A stretch of DNA of 64,000 bases from Pseudomonas sp. ATCC 13867 (GCF_000349845.1 NC_020829.1:3913001-3977000); one strand, 5' to 3'. Positions 1 to 8,807 are shown, counted from the first letter of the stretch. Notes: a model not told the origin generated them from the sequence alone. Translations and numbers: made by a program.

Positions 1-461
1 CCTGGCTGATCGTCGGTTTCTGCCTGCTGGTGCTGTGGTCGGCCTGGCGTATGTGGCAGGGCTCGCGCCAGGAGCGTGCAGGCCCCCAGGCGATGCGCAA
101 CGGCCCGCTGCTGGGCGTGGGGCTGGCGGTGGGCCTGCTTTCCGGCCTGATGGGTGTGGGTGGCGGCTTCCTGATCGTGCCGGGATTGCTGTGGTTCACC
201 CCGCTGTCGATGCTGGCGGCGACGGCGACCTCGATGGCGGTGATCGCGCTGGTGTCCGGCGGCGGCTTCCTGCTCTACCTGAGCCATGCCCAGCCGCCCC
301 TGCCGCTGCTGGCCTGCCTCGCGACGGGCGGCGCGCTCGGGGTGCTGGCCGGCAACCGCCTGGCCGTGCGCCTGGGAGGCGCGACGCTGCAGCGTCTGTT
401 CGCCCTGATGCTGGTGGCGGTCAGCCTGTCGCTGGCCGCGCAGAAGCTGCTGGCGTCCTAG
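1..461 (+). CDS. TauE/SafE (TSUP) family permease, 5' end missing
   Basis: The open frame is already open at base 3 and ends at a TAG at 459-461, so the gene starts upstream of the window. The visible part of about 152 residues is almost entirely hydrophobic, with four or so membrane segments. It carries the glycine-rich GLMGVGGGFLIVP stretch that marks the second half-repeat of TSUP (TauE/SafE, formerly DUF81) permeases. The family moves small anions, often sulfur oxyanions or organosulfonates, across the inner membrane; the substrate here cannot be read from the sequence. The end of the gene overlaps the stop of the convergent MarR gene by four bases. Confidence 0.85.
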   Translation, partial: WLIVGFCLLVLWSAWRMWQGSRQERAGPQAMRNGPLLGVGLAVGLLSGLMGVGGGFLIVPGLLWFTPLSMLAATATSMAVIALVSGGGFLLYLSHAQPPLPLLACLATGGALGVLAGNRLAVRLGGATLQRLFALMLVAVSLSLAAQKLLAS

Positions 462-943
462 GACGCTTCCTCTTCCGCGCCCGTCGCATCCGGCGTCTCG
501 AACAACTCGGCGGCGCGCAGCAGCCCCGCGAGAATCGCGTGCTGCTCCCACTCCGGCAGTCCGGCGAAACGCTCCAGAGCGTGCTCGGGCAGCAGCTCCG
601 GCCCATCGCGCAGCGCCTCATGCCCCGCGGCGTCCAGGCTCAGCCAGTGTCTGCGGCGGTCATCGGAGTCACGCCGGCGCGTCAGCAGCCGCTGGCTTTC
701 CAGGCGCGTCAGCACGCTCGACAGCGATGACTGGGAGAGCGCGACGTGCCCGGCCAACTGACCGGCGGTAATTTCCCCCTCCAGCTCCACCACCTGCAGG
801 ATCAGCAGTTGCAGCGGCGTCAGTTCGCCATCGCGCCCCAGGCTCTTGGAGTGCACGTCGGCCGCCTGCTGCAGGCGGCGCAACGCCTGCAGCATCGACA
901 GGGCGTGGGCGTTACGCATCGAAGATTTGCTATCGGCCATCAT
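458..943 (-). CDS. MarR family transcriptional regulator
   Basis: A 161-residue protein of typical MarR length with a central winged helix at about residues 45-105. It contains the recognition-helix segment GHVALSQSSLSSVLTRLE and the wing RRDSDDRRRHWLSL, whose DxRxxxxxLT-like pattern is the MarR hallmark. Such proteins act as dimers and usually repress a neighbouring gene and themselves until a small phenolic or oxidant ligand binds. It is divergent from asnO, with 126 bases between the starts, and convergent with the TauE/SafE permease. It could therefore control either side, but I see no clean palindrome that settles this. The start is supported by an AGGTGA sequence just upstream. A second in-frame ATG directly follows the first. 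Confidence 0.88.
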   Translation of the reverse strand: MMADSKSSMRNAHALSMLQALRRLQQAADVHSKSLGRDGELTPLQLLILQVVELEGEITAGQLAGHVALSQSSLSSVLTRLESQRLLTRRRDSDDRRRHWLSLDAAGHEALRDGPELLPEHALERFAGLPEWEQHAILAGLLRAAELFETPDATGAEEEAS

Positions 944-1069
944 CGTTCACCTGCGCCTTCGGACTTTCCTCAATGAAATCAAATAGAACTCTCATCCATT
1001 CGAGCGGTCCTCCCCTATGGCCCCCTTGAGGGACCACCCACTCATCCCCAACGGAGAACCGGTAAGGAC

Positions 1070-2839
1070 ATGTGCGGAATAGCAGGAGAACTTCGCTTCG
1101 ATAACCAGGCCGCCGATCTCGCAGCGGTCGAACGCATCACCCACCACCTCGCCCCACGGGGCCCCGATGCCTGGGGCTTCCACAGCGAAGGGCCACTGGC
1201 CCTCGGGCACCGGCGCCTGAAAATCATGGACCTGGCCGAAGCCTCCGGCCAGCCGATGATCGATCCGACGCTGGGCCTGTCGCTGGTGTTCAACGGCGCA
1301 ATCTACAACTACCCCGAACTACGCGGTGAACTTGAAGCCCTCGGCTACCACTTTTTTTCCGGTGGCGATACCGAAGTACTTCTAAAGGGATACCACGCTT
1401 GGGGTGAACAACTATTGCCACGTCTCAATGGCATGTTTGCCTTCGCCATCTGGGAACGCGACAAACGGCGCCTGTTCATCGCCCGCGACCGTCTCGGCAT
1501 CAAGCCGCTGTACCTGTCGCGCACCGGCAAGCGCCTGCGCTTCGCCTCCAGCCTGCCGGCGCTGCTCAAGGGCGGTGACATCGACCCGGCGCTGGACCCG
1601 GTGGCGCTCAACCACTACCTCAACTTCCACGCCGTGGTCCCCGCGCCGCGCACCCTGCTGGCCGAGGTGCAGAAACTGCCGCCGGCCACCTGGATGAGCA
1701 TCGACGCCCAGGGCCACACCGAGCGCCAGCGCTGGTGGAACCTGGGCTACGGCCCGTTGCCCGATGAACGGGAACTGACCCTGGACGACTGGGAAGAACG
1801 CCTGCTGGACAGCCTGCGCGACGCCGTCAGCGTGCGCCAGCGCGCCGCCCGCGAAGTGGGCGTGCTGCTCTCTGGCGGGGTCGATTCCAGTCTGCTGGTC
1901 GGCCTACTGCACGAAGCGGGCGTGGACGATCTGCTGACCTTCTCCATCGGCTTCGAGGATGCCGGCGGCGAGCGCGGCGACGAGTTCCAGTACTCCGACC
2001 TGATCGCCCAGCGCTATGGCACCCGCCACCATCAGTTGCGCATCGCCGAGAAGGAAGTCATCGAGCAGTTGCCGGCCGCCTTCCAGGCCATGAGCGAGCC
2101 GATGGTCAGCCATGACTGCATTGCCTTCTACCTGCTCTCCCGCGAGGTGTCGAAGCACTGCAAGGTGGTGCAGAGCGGCCAGGGCGCCGACGAGCTGTTC
2201 GCCGGCTACCACTGGTATCCCAAGGTGGCCGGCGCGAAGGACCCGCTGCAGGCGTACCGCACGGCCTTCTTCGACCGTAGCCACGGCGAGTACCTGGACA
2301 CCGTGCGCGAAGCGTTGCAGGTGGAGGACGTGGCCGGCGAGTTCGTTCGCGAGCACTTCGCCCAGCCCGGCGCGATCGATCCGGTGGACAAGGCTCTGCG
2401 CCTGGACAGCACCATCATGCTGGTCGACGACCCGGTCAAACGGGTCGACAACATGACCATGGCCTGGGGCCTGGAAGCCCGCGTGCCGTTCCTCGACTAC
2501 CGGGTGGCGGAGCTCTCGGCGCGCATCCCGTCGCGCTTCAAGCTCGGCGACGGTGGCAAGCAGGTGCTCAAGGCCGCCGCGCGCAAGGTCATCCCCAGCG
2601 AGGTGATCGACCGCCCCAAGGGCTACTTCCCGGTGCCCGGCCTGAAGCACCTGCAGGGCAACACCCGCGCCTGGGTCAGCGAACTGTTGCTGGATCCGAG
2701 CCAGGATCGCGGCCTGTTCGAGACGGCGATGTTCGACCGTCTGCTCAGCAATCCGTCGACCGACCTCACGCCGCTGCGGGGCTCCAAGCTCTGGCAGTTG
2801 GCCGCGCTCAATCTCTGGCTGACCGAACACGGTTTGTGA
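1070..2839 (+). CDS. asnO: N-acetylglutaminylglutamine amidotransferase (AsnB-like, NAGGN synthesis)
   Basis: A 589-residue class II glutamine amidotransferase of the asparagine synthetase family. The N-terminal Ntn glutaminase starts MCGIAG, giving the catalytic Cys2. The PP-loop LLSGGVDSS lies near residue 267 in the synthetase domain. The gene directly precedes ngg and an M42 peptidase. This trio is the known pathway for N-acetylglutaminylglutamine amide (NAGGN), a dipeptide osmoprotectant of pseudomonads, rhizobia and others. In it, AsnO converts the terminal carboxyl group of N-acetylglutaminylglutamine to the amide with glutamine and ATP. The enzyme is cytoplasmic. The start has a weak Shine-Dalgarno (GGTAAGGAC). 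The only real alternative is an ordinary AsnB, which the neighbours argue against. Confidence 0.93.
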   Translation: MCGIAGELRFDNQAADLAAVERITHHLAPRGPDAWGFHSEGPLALGHRRLKIMDLAEASGQPMIDPTLGLSLVFNGAIYNYPELRGELEALGYHFFSGGDTEVLLKGYHAWGEQLLPRLNGMFAFAIWERDKRRLFIARDRLGIKPLYLSRTGKRLRFASSLPALLKGGDIDPALDPVALNHYLNFHAVVPAPRTLLAEVQKLPPATWMSIDAQGHTERQRWWNLGYGPLPDERELTLDDWEERLLDSLRDAVSVRQRAAREVGVLLSGGVDSSLLVGLLHEAGVDDLLTFSIGFEDAGGERGDEFQYSDLIAQRYGTRHHQLRIAEKEVIEQLPAAFQAMSEPMVSHDCIAFYLLSREVSKHCKVVQSGQGADELFAGYHWYPKVAGAKDPLQAYRTAFFDRSHGEYLDTVREALQVEDVAGEFVREHFAQPGAIDPVDKALRLDSTIMLVDDPVKRVDNMTMAWGLEARVPFLDYRVAELSARIPSRFKLGDGGKQVLKAAARKVIPSEVIDRPKGYFPVPGLKHLQGNTRAWVSELLLDPSQDRGLFETAMFDRLLSNPSTDLTPLRGSKLWQLAALNLWLTEHGL

Positions 2840-2872
2840 AGCCCAGGACGAATGCTTTTCAGGGAGTCCACC

Positions 2873-4666
2873 ATGAAGACCCATTTGAACCTGCCTCACC
2901 CCCACAACCAGCGCCTGCTACGAGGCCAGACGCCCACCTACGAACGTCTCCAGGCACGCTTCGCCGGCGATCACACGCAACAACGCCACGAAGGCCCGCT
3001 GATCCTGCAATGCGGCTGGGGCCGTCTGCTGATCGGCCATACCTTCGCCACCGCCGAGCAACTGGCCAACGAACTGCTCAACGAACGCCCCGGCGAGCGT
3101 GACATCGCCCTCTACGTCGCCGCGCCGCAGCAAGTGCTGGCGCAGGCGCCGCAACAGCTGTTCCTCGATCCTTCCGACGCCTTGCGCCTGTGGTTCACCG
3201 ACTACCGCCCGGCGCGCCGGCCGTTCCGCGGCTTCCGCATCCGCCGGGTGCACAGCGACGAGGACTGGGCGGCGATCAACCGCCTGTACCTGGCGCGCGG
3301 CATGCTCCCGGTGGATGCCGCCCAGGTCACCCCGCGCCACCAGGGCGGGCCGGCCTACTGGCTGGCCGAAGACGACGAGACCGGCACGGTGATCGGCACC
3401 GTCATGGGCATCAACCACGCCAAGGCCTTCCGCGACCCGGAAGGCGGCTCCAGCCTCTGGTGCCTGGCGGTGGACTCGCAGTCCAGCCGCCCCGGCGTGG
3501 GCGAGGCCCTGGTGCGCCACCTGATCGAGCACTTCATGAGCCGGGGTCTTGCCTACCTCGACCTGTCGGTGCTGCACAGCAACCAGCAGGCCAAGTCGCT
3601 CTACCGCAAGCTGCGCTTCCGCGAGCTGCCGACCTTCGCCATCAAATGCAAGAACGGCATCAACCAGTCGCTGTTCCTCGGCCCAGGCCCCGAGGAGGAC
3701 CTGAACCCCTACGCCAGGATCATCGTCGACGAGGCCCATCGGCGCGGCATCGACGTGCAGGTGCAGGACGCCGACGCCGGGCTGTTCATCCTCACTCAGG
3801 GCGGCCGGCGCATCCGCTGCCGCGAATCGCTGTGCGACCTGACCAGCGCGGTGAGCATGAGCCTGTGCCAGGACAAGACCCTCACCCACCGCACCCTCGA
3901 CCGCGTCGGCCTGCGCCAGCCGCAACAGCGCCTGGCGGGCAACGTCAAGGACAACGCCCAGTTCCTTGCCGAACACGGCTCGCTGGTGGTCAAGCCGGTG
4001 GACGGCGAGCAGGGACAAGGGGTCGCCGTGGACCTGCGCAGCGCCGGCGAAGTGGAAAGCGCTATCGCCCAGGCCAGGCAGTTCGACACCCGCGTGATCC
4101 TGGAGAGCTACCACGCGGGCCAGGACCTCCGCGTCGTGGTGATCGGCTATGAAGTGGTGGCCGCCGCGATCCGCCGCCCCGCCGAGGTCATCGGCGATGG
4201 TCGGCACAGCATCCGCCGGCTGATCGAGGCGCAGAGCCGGCGACGGCAGGCCGCCACCGGGGGCGAAAGCCGCATCCCGCTGGACAAGGAGACCGAACGC
4301 ACCCTGGCCGCCGCCGGCTTCGGCTACGACGACGTGCTGCCCAGCGGCCAGCGCCTGGCCGTGCGCCGCACCGCCAACCTGCACACCGGGGGCACCCTGG
4401 AGGACGTCACCGAGCGGCTGCATCCGAAACTGGCCGACGCCGCGATCCGCGCGGCGCGTGCGCTGGAGATCCCGGTCACCGGCCTCGACCTGCTGGTGCG
4501 CGACGCTGACCAGCCGGACTACGTGATCATCGAAGCCAACGAGCGGCCGGGGCTGGCCAACCATGAGCCGCAGCCCACCGCGGAGCGCTTCGTCGACCTG
4601 CTGTTCCCGCTGAGCCGCGAACTGCTCAACCGCGAATCCCATCCCGGCACGGAGGCTTCGGCATGA
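2873..4666 (+). CDS. ngg: N-acetylglutaminylglutamine synthetase (GNAT + ATP-grasp)
   Basis: A 597-residue two-domain enzyme. An N-terminal GNAT acetyltransferase spans about residues 110-270 (FRIRRVHSDEDWAAINRLYL ... SSRPGVGEALVRHLI acetyl-CoA loop). A C-terminal ATP-grasp ligase spans about 300-590 (VVKPVDGEQGQGVAVDL, LDLLVRD, IIEANERPGL). This architecture is specific to Ngg of the NAGGN pathway, which acetylates and joins two glutamines to make N-acetylglutaminylglutamine for AsnO. The start at 2873 is chosen because AGGGAG stands seven bases before it. An ATG 21 bases upstream has no such site. The gene follows asnO after 33 bases and overlaps the next gene by ATGA, so the three are probably one transcript, in relatives induced by high osmolarity. 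Confidence 0.93.
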   Translation: MKTHLNLPHPHNQRLLRGQTPTYERLQARFAGDHTQQRHEGPLILQCGWGRLLIGHTFATAEQLANELLNERPGERDIALYVAAPQQVLAQAPQQLFLDPSDALRLWFTDYRPARRPFRGFRIRRVHSDEDWAAINRLYLARGMLPVDAAQVTPRHQGGPAYWLAEDDETGTVIGTVMGINHAKAFRDPEGGSSLWCLAVDSQSSRPGVGEALVRHLIEHFMSRGLAYLDLSVLHSNQQAKSLYRKLRFRELPTFAIKCKNGINQSLFLGPGPEEDLNPYARIIVDEAHRRGIDVQVQDADAGLFILTQGGRRIRCRESLCDLTSAVSMSLCQDKTLTHRTLDRVGLRQPQQRLAGNVKDNAQFLAEHGSLVVKPVDGEQGQGVAVDLRSAGEVESAIAQARQFDTRVILESYHAGQDLRVVVIGYEVVAAAIRRPAEVIGDGRHSIRRLIEAQSRRRQAATGGESRIPLDKETERTLAAAGFGYDDVLPSGQRLAVRRTANLHTGGTLEDVTERLHPKLADAAIRAARALEIPVTGLDLLVRDADQPDYVIIEANERPGLANHEPQPTAERFVDLLFPLSRELLNRESHPGTEASA

Positions 4667-5865
4667 GTCCATTGCCACAACCCGACCTGAACTACCTGCA
4701 GCGCGTGCTGCTGGAAATGCTCGCCATCCCCAGTCCCACCGGCTTCACCGACACCATCGTGCGCTACGTCGCCGAACGGCTGGAGGAGATCGGCGTGCCC
4801 TTCGAAATGACCCGCCGCGGAACCATCCGCGCGACGCTCGCGGGCCGGCGCAACAGCCCGGACCGCGCAGTCTCGGCGCACCTGGACACCATCGGCGCCA
4901 TCGTCCGCGAGATCAAGCCCAACGGCCGCCTGGCGCTGGCGCCGGTGGGCTGCTGGTCGAGCCGCTTCGCCGAGGGCAGCCGGGTCACGGTGTTCTGCGA
5001 GAACGGCGTACTACGCGGCAGCGTGCTGCCGCTGCTGGCCTCCGGGCACGCGTTCAACACGGCGGTGGACAGCCTGCCGATCAGTTGGGACCACGTCGAA
5101 CTGCGCCTGGACACCTACACCGTCAGCCGCGCCGACAGTGAAACCCTGGGCGTGGCGATCGGCGACTTCGTCGCCTTCGACCCCTTGCCGGAGTTCACCG
5201 AGAGCGGCCACATCAGCGCCCGCCACCTCGACGACAAGGCCGGGGTGGCCGCGCTGCTGGCGGCGCTGAAGGCAATCCGCGAGAGTGGCCAGGAACCGCC
5301 GATCGACTGCCACCCGCTGTTCACCATCACCGAGGAAATCGGCTCCGGCGCGGCCGGCGCGCTGCCCTGGGATGTCAGCGAGTTCGTCGGTATCGACATC
5401 GCCCCGGTGGCCGAGGGGCAGAACTCCAGCGAGCACGCGGTGAGCGTGGCCCTGCAGGATTCCGGCGGGCCCTACGACTACCACCTGTCACGGCACCTGC
5501 TGCGGCTGAGCGAACGCCACGAGATCGCCGTGCGCCGCGACCTGTTCCGCTACTACCACAGCGATGCGCAGTCGGCGATCACCGCCGGCCATGACATCCG
5601 TACCGCGCTGCTGGCCTTCGGTTGCGACGCCACCCACGGCTACGAGCGCACCCACATCGACAGTCTGGCGGCGCTGTCGCGCCTGCTCACCGCCTACCTG
5701 CTGAGCCCGCCGGTGTTCGACAGCGACGCCGAACCCAGCGAAGGCGCCCTGGAACGTTTCAGCAAGCAGCTGGAACATCCGGTGCACATGGAAAGCACCA
5801 CCCATGTGCCGCCGGTGGATGATCTGATCGACACCAGCGACGCCCCTGGCAAAGACAAGAACTGA
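4663..5865 (+). CDS. Osmoprotectant NAGGN system M42 family peptidase
   Basis: A 400-residue metallopeptidase of family M42 (glutamyl aminopeptidase/endoglucanase M fold). Candidate metal and catalytic residues are in place: His in VSAHLDTIGA, Asp in HLDDKAGVAALLAAL, the Glu pair in TITEEIGSGAAG, Asp in VGIDIAP, and His in CDATHGYERTHID near the C terminus. It is the third member of the conserved NAGGN trio and overlaps ngg by ATGA. Its biochemical job in the pathway is not firmly established. A reasonable inference is turnover of the dipeptide amide or trimming of a precursor. The C-terminal 50 residues are acidic and likely disordered. A strong hairpin at 5878-5905 follows. Confidence 0.9.
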   Translation: MSPLPQPDLNYLQRVLLEMLAIPSPTGFTDTIVRYVAERLEEIGVPFEMTRRGTIRATLAGRRNSPDRAVSAHLDTIGAIVREIKPNGRLALAPVGCWSSRFAEGSRVTVFCENGVLRGSVLPLLASGHAFNTAVDSLPISWDHVELRLDTYTVSRADSETLGVAIGDFVAFDPLPEFTESGHISARHLDDKAGVAALLAALKAIRESGQEPPIDCHPLFTITEEIGSGAAGALPWDVSEFVGIDIAPVAEGQNSSEHAVSVALQDSGGPYDYHLSRHLLRLSERHEIAVRRDLFRYYHSDAQSAITAGHDIRTALLAFGCDATHGYERTHIDSLAALSRLLTAYLLSPPVFDSDAEPSEGALERFSKQLEHPVHMESTTHVPPVDDLIDTSDAPGKDKN

Positions 5866-5877
5866 GCTGCACTCGCC

Positions 5878-5905
5878 GCAGCGCGGGACTACAATCCCGC
5901 GCTGC
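5878..5905 (+). terminator. Perfect 11-bp hairpin after the NAGGN trio, TACAAT in its loop region
   Basis: GCAGCGCGGGA and TCCCGCGCTGC form a perfect 11-bp stem around the loop CTACAA. No T-run follows, so it is at best a weak intrinsic terminator or a 3' mRNA stabiliser. The hexamer TACAAT (5890-5895) overlaps the loop and resembles a sigma70 -10 box for yheU, which starts 29 bases later. No convincing -35 accompanies it. Confidence 0.5.
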
Positions 5906-5923
5906 GATTTGCGAGTACCCGCC

Positions 5924-6154
5924 ATGCTGATTCCCTTTGAGCTGATCGAAGCCGACACCCTGAACAACCTGCTGGAAGACTTCGTCACCCGCGAAGGCAC
6001 CGACAACGGCGACGACACCCCGCTGGACGTCCGCGTCGAACGCGCGCGGCATGCCCTCAGGCGCGGCGAGGCGGTGATCGTCTTCGACCCGGAAAGCCAA
6101 CTGTGCCAGCTGGTGCTGAAAAGCGAAGTGCCGAAGGAGTGGCTGGCGGACTGA
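5924..6154 (+). CDS. yheU: YheU family protein (UPF0270)
   Basis: A 76-residue small acidic cytoplasmic protein starting MLIPFELIEADTLNNLLEDF. That opening, together with EDFVTREGTD near residue 18 and EAVIVFDP in the middle, is the signature of the YheU/UPF0270 family. Members are found across gammaproteobacteria and have no established function. The start at 5924 is preferred over a codon 15 bases upstream because it gives the conserved family N terminus. It is likely expressed on its own, with a hairpin before it and a repeat-rich stretch (6214-6351) after it. Confidence 0.88.
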   Translation: MLIPFELIEADTLNNLLEDFVTREGTDNGDDTPLDVRVERARHALRRGEAVIVFDPESQLCQLVLKSEVPKEWLAD

Positions 6155-6213
6155 GCAAGAGCTCTTTGCAGGAGCAACTGTCTTCTTCCGGGTTAACCCC
6201 CTGCCTGTGCTTC

Positions 6214-6256
6214 CCCCTCACCCCAGCCCTCCCCAGGAACGGGGTGGGGTGAGGGG
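6214..6256. repeat. Inverted repeat CCCCTCACCCCA/TGGGGTGAGGGG
   Basis: Twelve bases (6214-6225) are exactly mirrored at 6245-6256 around a pyrimidine-rich loop. The motif is unlike the coding DNA on either side and directly abuts a REP pair. It looks like an intergenic repeat unit rather than an operator. Only this one copy was noticed in the window. Confidence 0.6.
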
Positions 6257-6258
6257 CT

Positions 6259-6351
6259 CTTGTAGGAGCGAGCTTGCTCGCGAACCTTACGCTCACTGAT
6301 CGCACCGGTTCGGCCGGTTGCCCCGTTCGCGAGCACGCTCGCTCCTACAGG
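6259..6351. repeat. REP element pair, inverted
   Basis: TGTAGGAGCGAGCTTGCTCG continuing CGAAC (6261-6285) is answered by an inverted copy at 6325-6350 that differs only slightly. Each unit has its own internal palindrome (GCGAGCttGCTCGC). Together they form the head-to-head pair typical of Pseudomonas REP sequences. They lie between the 3' ends of yheU (plus) and the YnfA gene (minus). Related pairs lie near 21.4, 26.7, 28.6 and 57.8 kb. Confidence 0.88.
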
Positions 6352-6368
6352 CTTCGATCCCGTTCGGA

Positions 6369-6698
6369 TCAGGGCGCGAGCTTCGGCCCGAACAGCACCA
6401 CGCTGGCGCCGATCACGCACAGCGCTACGCCTACCCAGTCGCTCCACAGCGGGCGGCTCTTCTCGACGAAGGCCAACCAGAACAGCGACGCGGCGACGTA
6501 GATGCCGCCGTACGCGGCATAGGCACGCCCGGCATAGCTGGCCTCGACGCGGGTGAGCAACAGAGCGAACACCGTCAGGCTGAGCAGGCCGGGAATGATC
6601 CACAGGGCGCTCTTGTCCAGGCGCAGCCAGAGGTAAAAGGCGTAACAGCCGGCAATCTCGCAGAACGCGGCGAGGACAAACCAGAGGTAGTTGATCAT
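6369..6698 (-). CDS. YnfA family small membrane protein (UPF0060)
   Basis: A 109-residue protein with four predicted membrane helices. It has the family pattern [20 protein letters not shown] at the N terminus and [17 protein letters not shown] in the third helix. The fold resembles the small multidrug resistance (SMR) transporters. YnfA proteins have been linked to efflux of cationic compounds in some enterobacteria, but the natural substrate is not settled. The gene stands alone between the REP pair and a minus-strand hypothetical that ends 30 bases upstream of its start. Confidence 0.9.
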   Translation of the reverse strand: MINYLWFVLAAFCEIAGCYAFYLWLRLDKSALWIIPGLLSLTVFALLLTRVEASYAGRAYAAYGGIYVAASLFWLAFVEKSRPLWSDWVGVALCVIGASVVLFGPKLAP

Positions 6699-6728
6699 GG
6701 GCTCTATCCGTGACGGGAGGCGTTCGAG

Positions 6729-7154
6729 TCAGCCGCGCAGGCCGCCCTCGCGCTCCCAGGCGCAGCGCACTTTCAGTTCGCCTTCGCGGGGGCTGTGGAA
6801 GCCGTTCTCGGATTCCCAGCGGAAGGTGTGGCTGCCGTTGACTTCGGTTTCCAGGTGGACCACCGCGCTGGCCCAGTAGAGACGGCGCAGCAGGGCTTCG
6901 AACTGTTCGACCCAGAGCTTCCATTCGTATTCGATGGTCTGGTAGCTGGCACCGAAATGGATCACCTGGGACTGGTACAGGCCGGCGCCCTCGGTTTCGC
7001 AGCGGCTGAACATCTCGCGGCCAAGAAAAGGCCACGCCTCCCCCATCGGCAGACTGTCGAGCACCTTGCGGTTAGCGGCGCGGCGCAGGCGGCGCTCCAT
7101 CGAGTCGCCGGGCCAGTCGCGGATGCAACCATAGACGATGGATTCGGACTGCAA
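6729..7154 (-). CDS. Conserved hypothetical protein, TTG start
   Basis: A 141-residue cytoplasmic protein I do not recognise. It is rich in aromatic residues (WKLWVEQFEALLRRLYWASAVVHLE) and has a mixed alpha/beta look with no membrane segment or signal peptide. The start is set at TTG 7154 (product beginning MQSESIVYGCIRDW) because AAGGAAG lies seven bases upstream. The next in-frame ATG, 72 bases further out, would add an Arg/Ile-rich tail without a ribosome site. It may be co-transcribed with the YnfA gene downstream. Confidence 0.7.
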   Translation of the reverse strand: MQSESIVYGCIRDWPGDSMERRLRRAANRKVLDSLPMGEAWPFLGREMFSRCETEGAGLYQSQVIHFGASYQTIEYEWKLWVEQFEALLRRLYWASAVVHLETEVNGSHTFRWESENGFHSPREGELKVRCAWEREGGLRG

Positions 7155-7250
7155 GCGGGTTCTTCCTTCAATGACACCGATGCCTTCTAACACAGGCCTG
7201 GCGATGCGCAAAGCGCGAATCCCCACAGCTGCGCAGTAGCCCGGAAAAGC

Positions 7251-7278
7251 AAAAGCCCCACGACATTCGCGGGGCTTT
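7251..7278 (-). terminator. Rho-independent terminator for the SDR gene
   Basis: AAAGCCCC (7252-7259) pairs with GGGGCTTT (7271-7278). Read on the minus strand, the stem is followed by TTTTGCTTTT. It lies downstream of the minus-strand SDR gene that ends at 7395, and upstream of the hypothetical gene starting at 7154. Confidence 0.75.
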
Positions 7279-7394
7279 CACCGGGGTCCAACGTACTTCA
7301 GCCAGGCAGGCCGGTGAGTAAAACTAACCCGTTGCACCGGACTGGGCAAGCCCCTCTTTCACTGCACCGAAAGGGGGCGGGAAGCCGCCGTCGA

Positions 7395-8207
7395 TCATGC
7401 GGGCGTGCGGCGCTTGGCCTGCATCTTCTCCGCCATCTTCGCCATTTCGTCGTAGATCGCCTGCGGGTTCTGCTGCTTGATCTGCCAGGCCATGCGGCCC
7501 TGCTCGTGGGGCAGGATCATGAAGACATCGCGGGCGACTTCATGGTGGATGTAGTCGGCGATCTCGGCGGCGCTGATGGGCGAGCTTTCCAGCAGCTTGC
7601 CGACCTGGCTCTTCATTTCCGGGCTGGGGCCGCGGAAGGAATCCAGCAGGTTGGTCTGGAAGAACGACGGGCAGACCACGTGGACCTTCACGTCCACCAG
7701 GCTCAGCTCGGCCAGCAGGCTTTCCGAGAGCGCCACCACGCCGGCCTTGGCGACGTTGTAGTTGCTCATCGCCGGGCCTTGCATCAGCGCAGCCATCGAG
7801 GCGATGTTGATGATCCGGCCCTTGCTCTGCTCCAGCAGCGGCAGGAAGGCCTTGCAACCCTTGACCACGCCCATCAGGTTGATCGAGATCTGCCAGTCCC
7901 AGTCCTCCAGCGACAGCTCGCTGAAGAAGCCGCCGGAGGCCACGCCGGCATTGTTGACGACGATGTCGATGCCACCGAGTTTTTCTTCGCAGGACTGCGC
8001 CAGCTGGGTCAGCTGGCTGTAGTCGCGCACGTCGCAGCGCTGGGTGAAACCGTCGCCGCCAGCCTCGCGCACGAGTTTCAGGGTTTCGGCCAGGCCCGCT
8101 TCGTTGACGTCGGCCAGGGCCAGCTTCCAGCCCTCGCGGGCCCAGCGCAGGGCGATTTCGCGGCCGAGGCCGGAACCGGCGCCGGTGATCATGATGCGGT
8201 TCTGCAT
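7395..8207 (-). CDS. Short-chain dehydrogenase/reductase (SDR)
   Basis: A 270-residue classical SDR. The Rossmann motif TGAGSGLG is at residues 8-15, NNAG in the middle, the catalytic Ser lies in NIASMAAL, and Tyr/Lys are in SNYNVAKAG (YxxxK). The Asp of LALADV after the second strand predicts NAD rather than NADP. The C-terminal 60 residues (EQGRMAWQIKQQNPQAIYDEMAKMAEKMQAKRR) are helical and basic, longer than in minimal SDRs. The substrate is unknown. It is monocistronic, with its own terminator at 7251-7278. Confidence 0.9.
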   Translation of the reverse strand: MQNRIMITGAGSGLGREIALRWAREGWKLALADVNEAGLAETLKLVREAGGDGFTQRCDVRDYSQLTQLAQSCEEKLGGIDIVVNNAGVASGGFFSELSLEDWDWQISINLMGVVKGCKAFLPLLEQSKGRIINIASMAALMQGPAMSNYNVAKAGVVALSESLLAELSLVDVKVHVVCPSFFQTNLLDSFRGPSPEMKSQVGKLLESSPISAAEIADYIHHEVARDVFMILPHEQGRMAWQIKQQNPQAIYDEMAKMAEKMQAKRRTPA

Positions 8208-8333
8208 GGGGAGGTTTGCCTTTTCTTGTTCGGGAGAGAGGTTCAGGACAGTGAGCCAAGTGTAACCAAGGCCCGCCGGCCCGGCGGCGACATCAGGGTG
8301 CTGAATGCCCCCGGCAAACCGTCGTCGCAGCTC

Positions 8334-8633
8334 TCAACCGATCAGCAAGGCGCAGAGCTTGCCGAGCACCAGGGCAGTCCCGGCGCACACCAGCAGATAG
8401 GCGGCGCAGTTGACGCTCTCGTGCTTGAGCTCGACGAAACGCCGCACGCGATAGCGCAGCAGGAACACCCCCAGGGCCAGGGGAATGGAGGGGCCGAGGA
8501 ACGCGAACTGCCAGAAGCGCTCGGGCTGGCTGACCGGCTCCAGCGATATGGCATCCGCCAGCGGCAGCAGGCCCACGCCACACTGGACGACCAACCACAG
8601 CACTCCCAGTACGACCAGTACGACACCCGGCAT
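8334..8633 (-). CDS. Small integral membrane protein, unknown function
   Basis: A 99-residue protein with three likely membrane helices, near residues 3-25, 43-60 and 77-97, and a charged cytoplasmic loop RYRVRRFVELKHESVN. I do not recognise a family. GGAG about seven bases before the ATG supports the start. A perfect 8-bp inverted repeat (CATAACGG/CCGTTATG, 8645-8667) sits 12 bases upstream of the start and may be an operator or part of the leader. Confidence 0.68.
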   Translation of the reverse strand: MPGVVLVVLGVLWLVVQCGVGLLPLADAISLEPVSQPERFWQFAFLGPSIPLALGVFLLRYRVRRFVELKHESVNCAAYLLVCAGTALVLGKLCALLIG

Positions 8634-8644
8634 CCTTTCGACTC

Positions 8645-8667
8645 CATAACGGCAAAGGTCCGTTATG
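8645..8667. promoter_or_regulatory. Inverted repeat CATAACGG-N7-CCGTTATG upstream of the small membrane gene
   Basis: Two perfect 8-base half sites with a 7-base spacer stand directly in front of the minus-strand gene starting at 8633. Their position fits an operator or a leader hairpin next to the ribosome site. The protein bound, if any, is unknown. Confidence 0.4.
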
Positions 8668-8807
8668 TTAGTACGCCATCACAGTCAGGGCTGTGCGACG
8701 AATCACCCTGTGGCCCTTGGGCCGTTCCCAGGTCTCACCGATGGCGTGACATCACGCACAGCGTCGGCATTCACACCCGGGCTGCACCATCGAGGGGCGG
8801 TCGCGGT

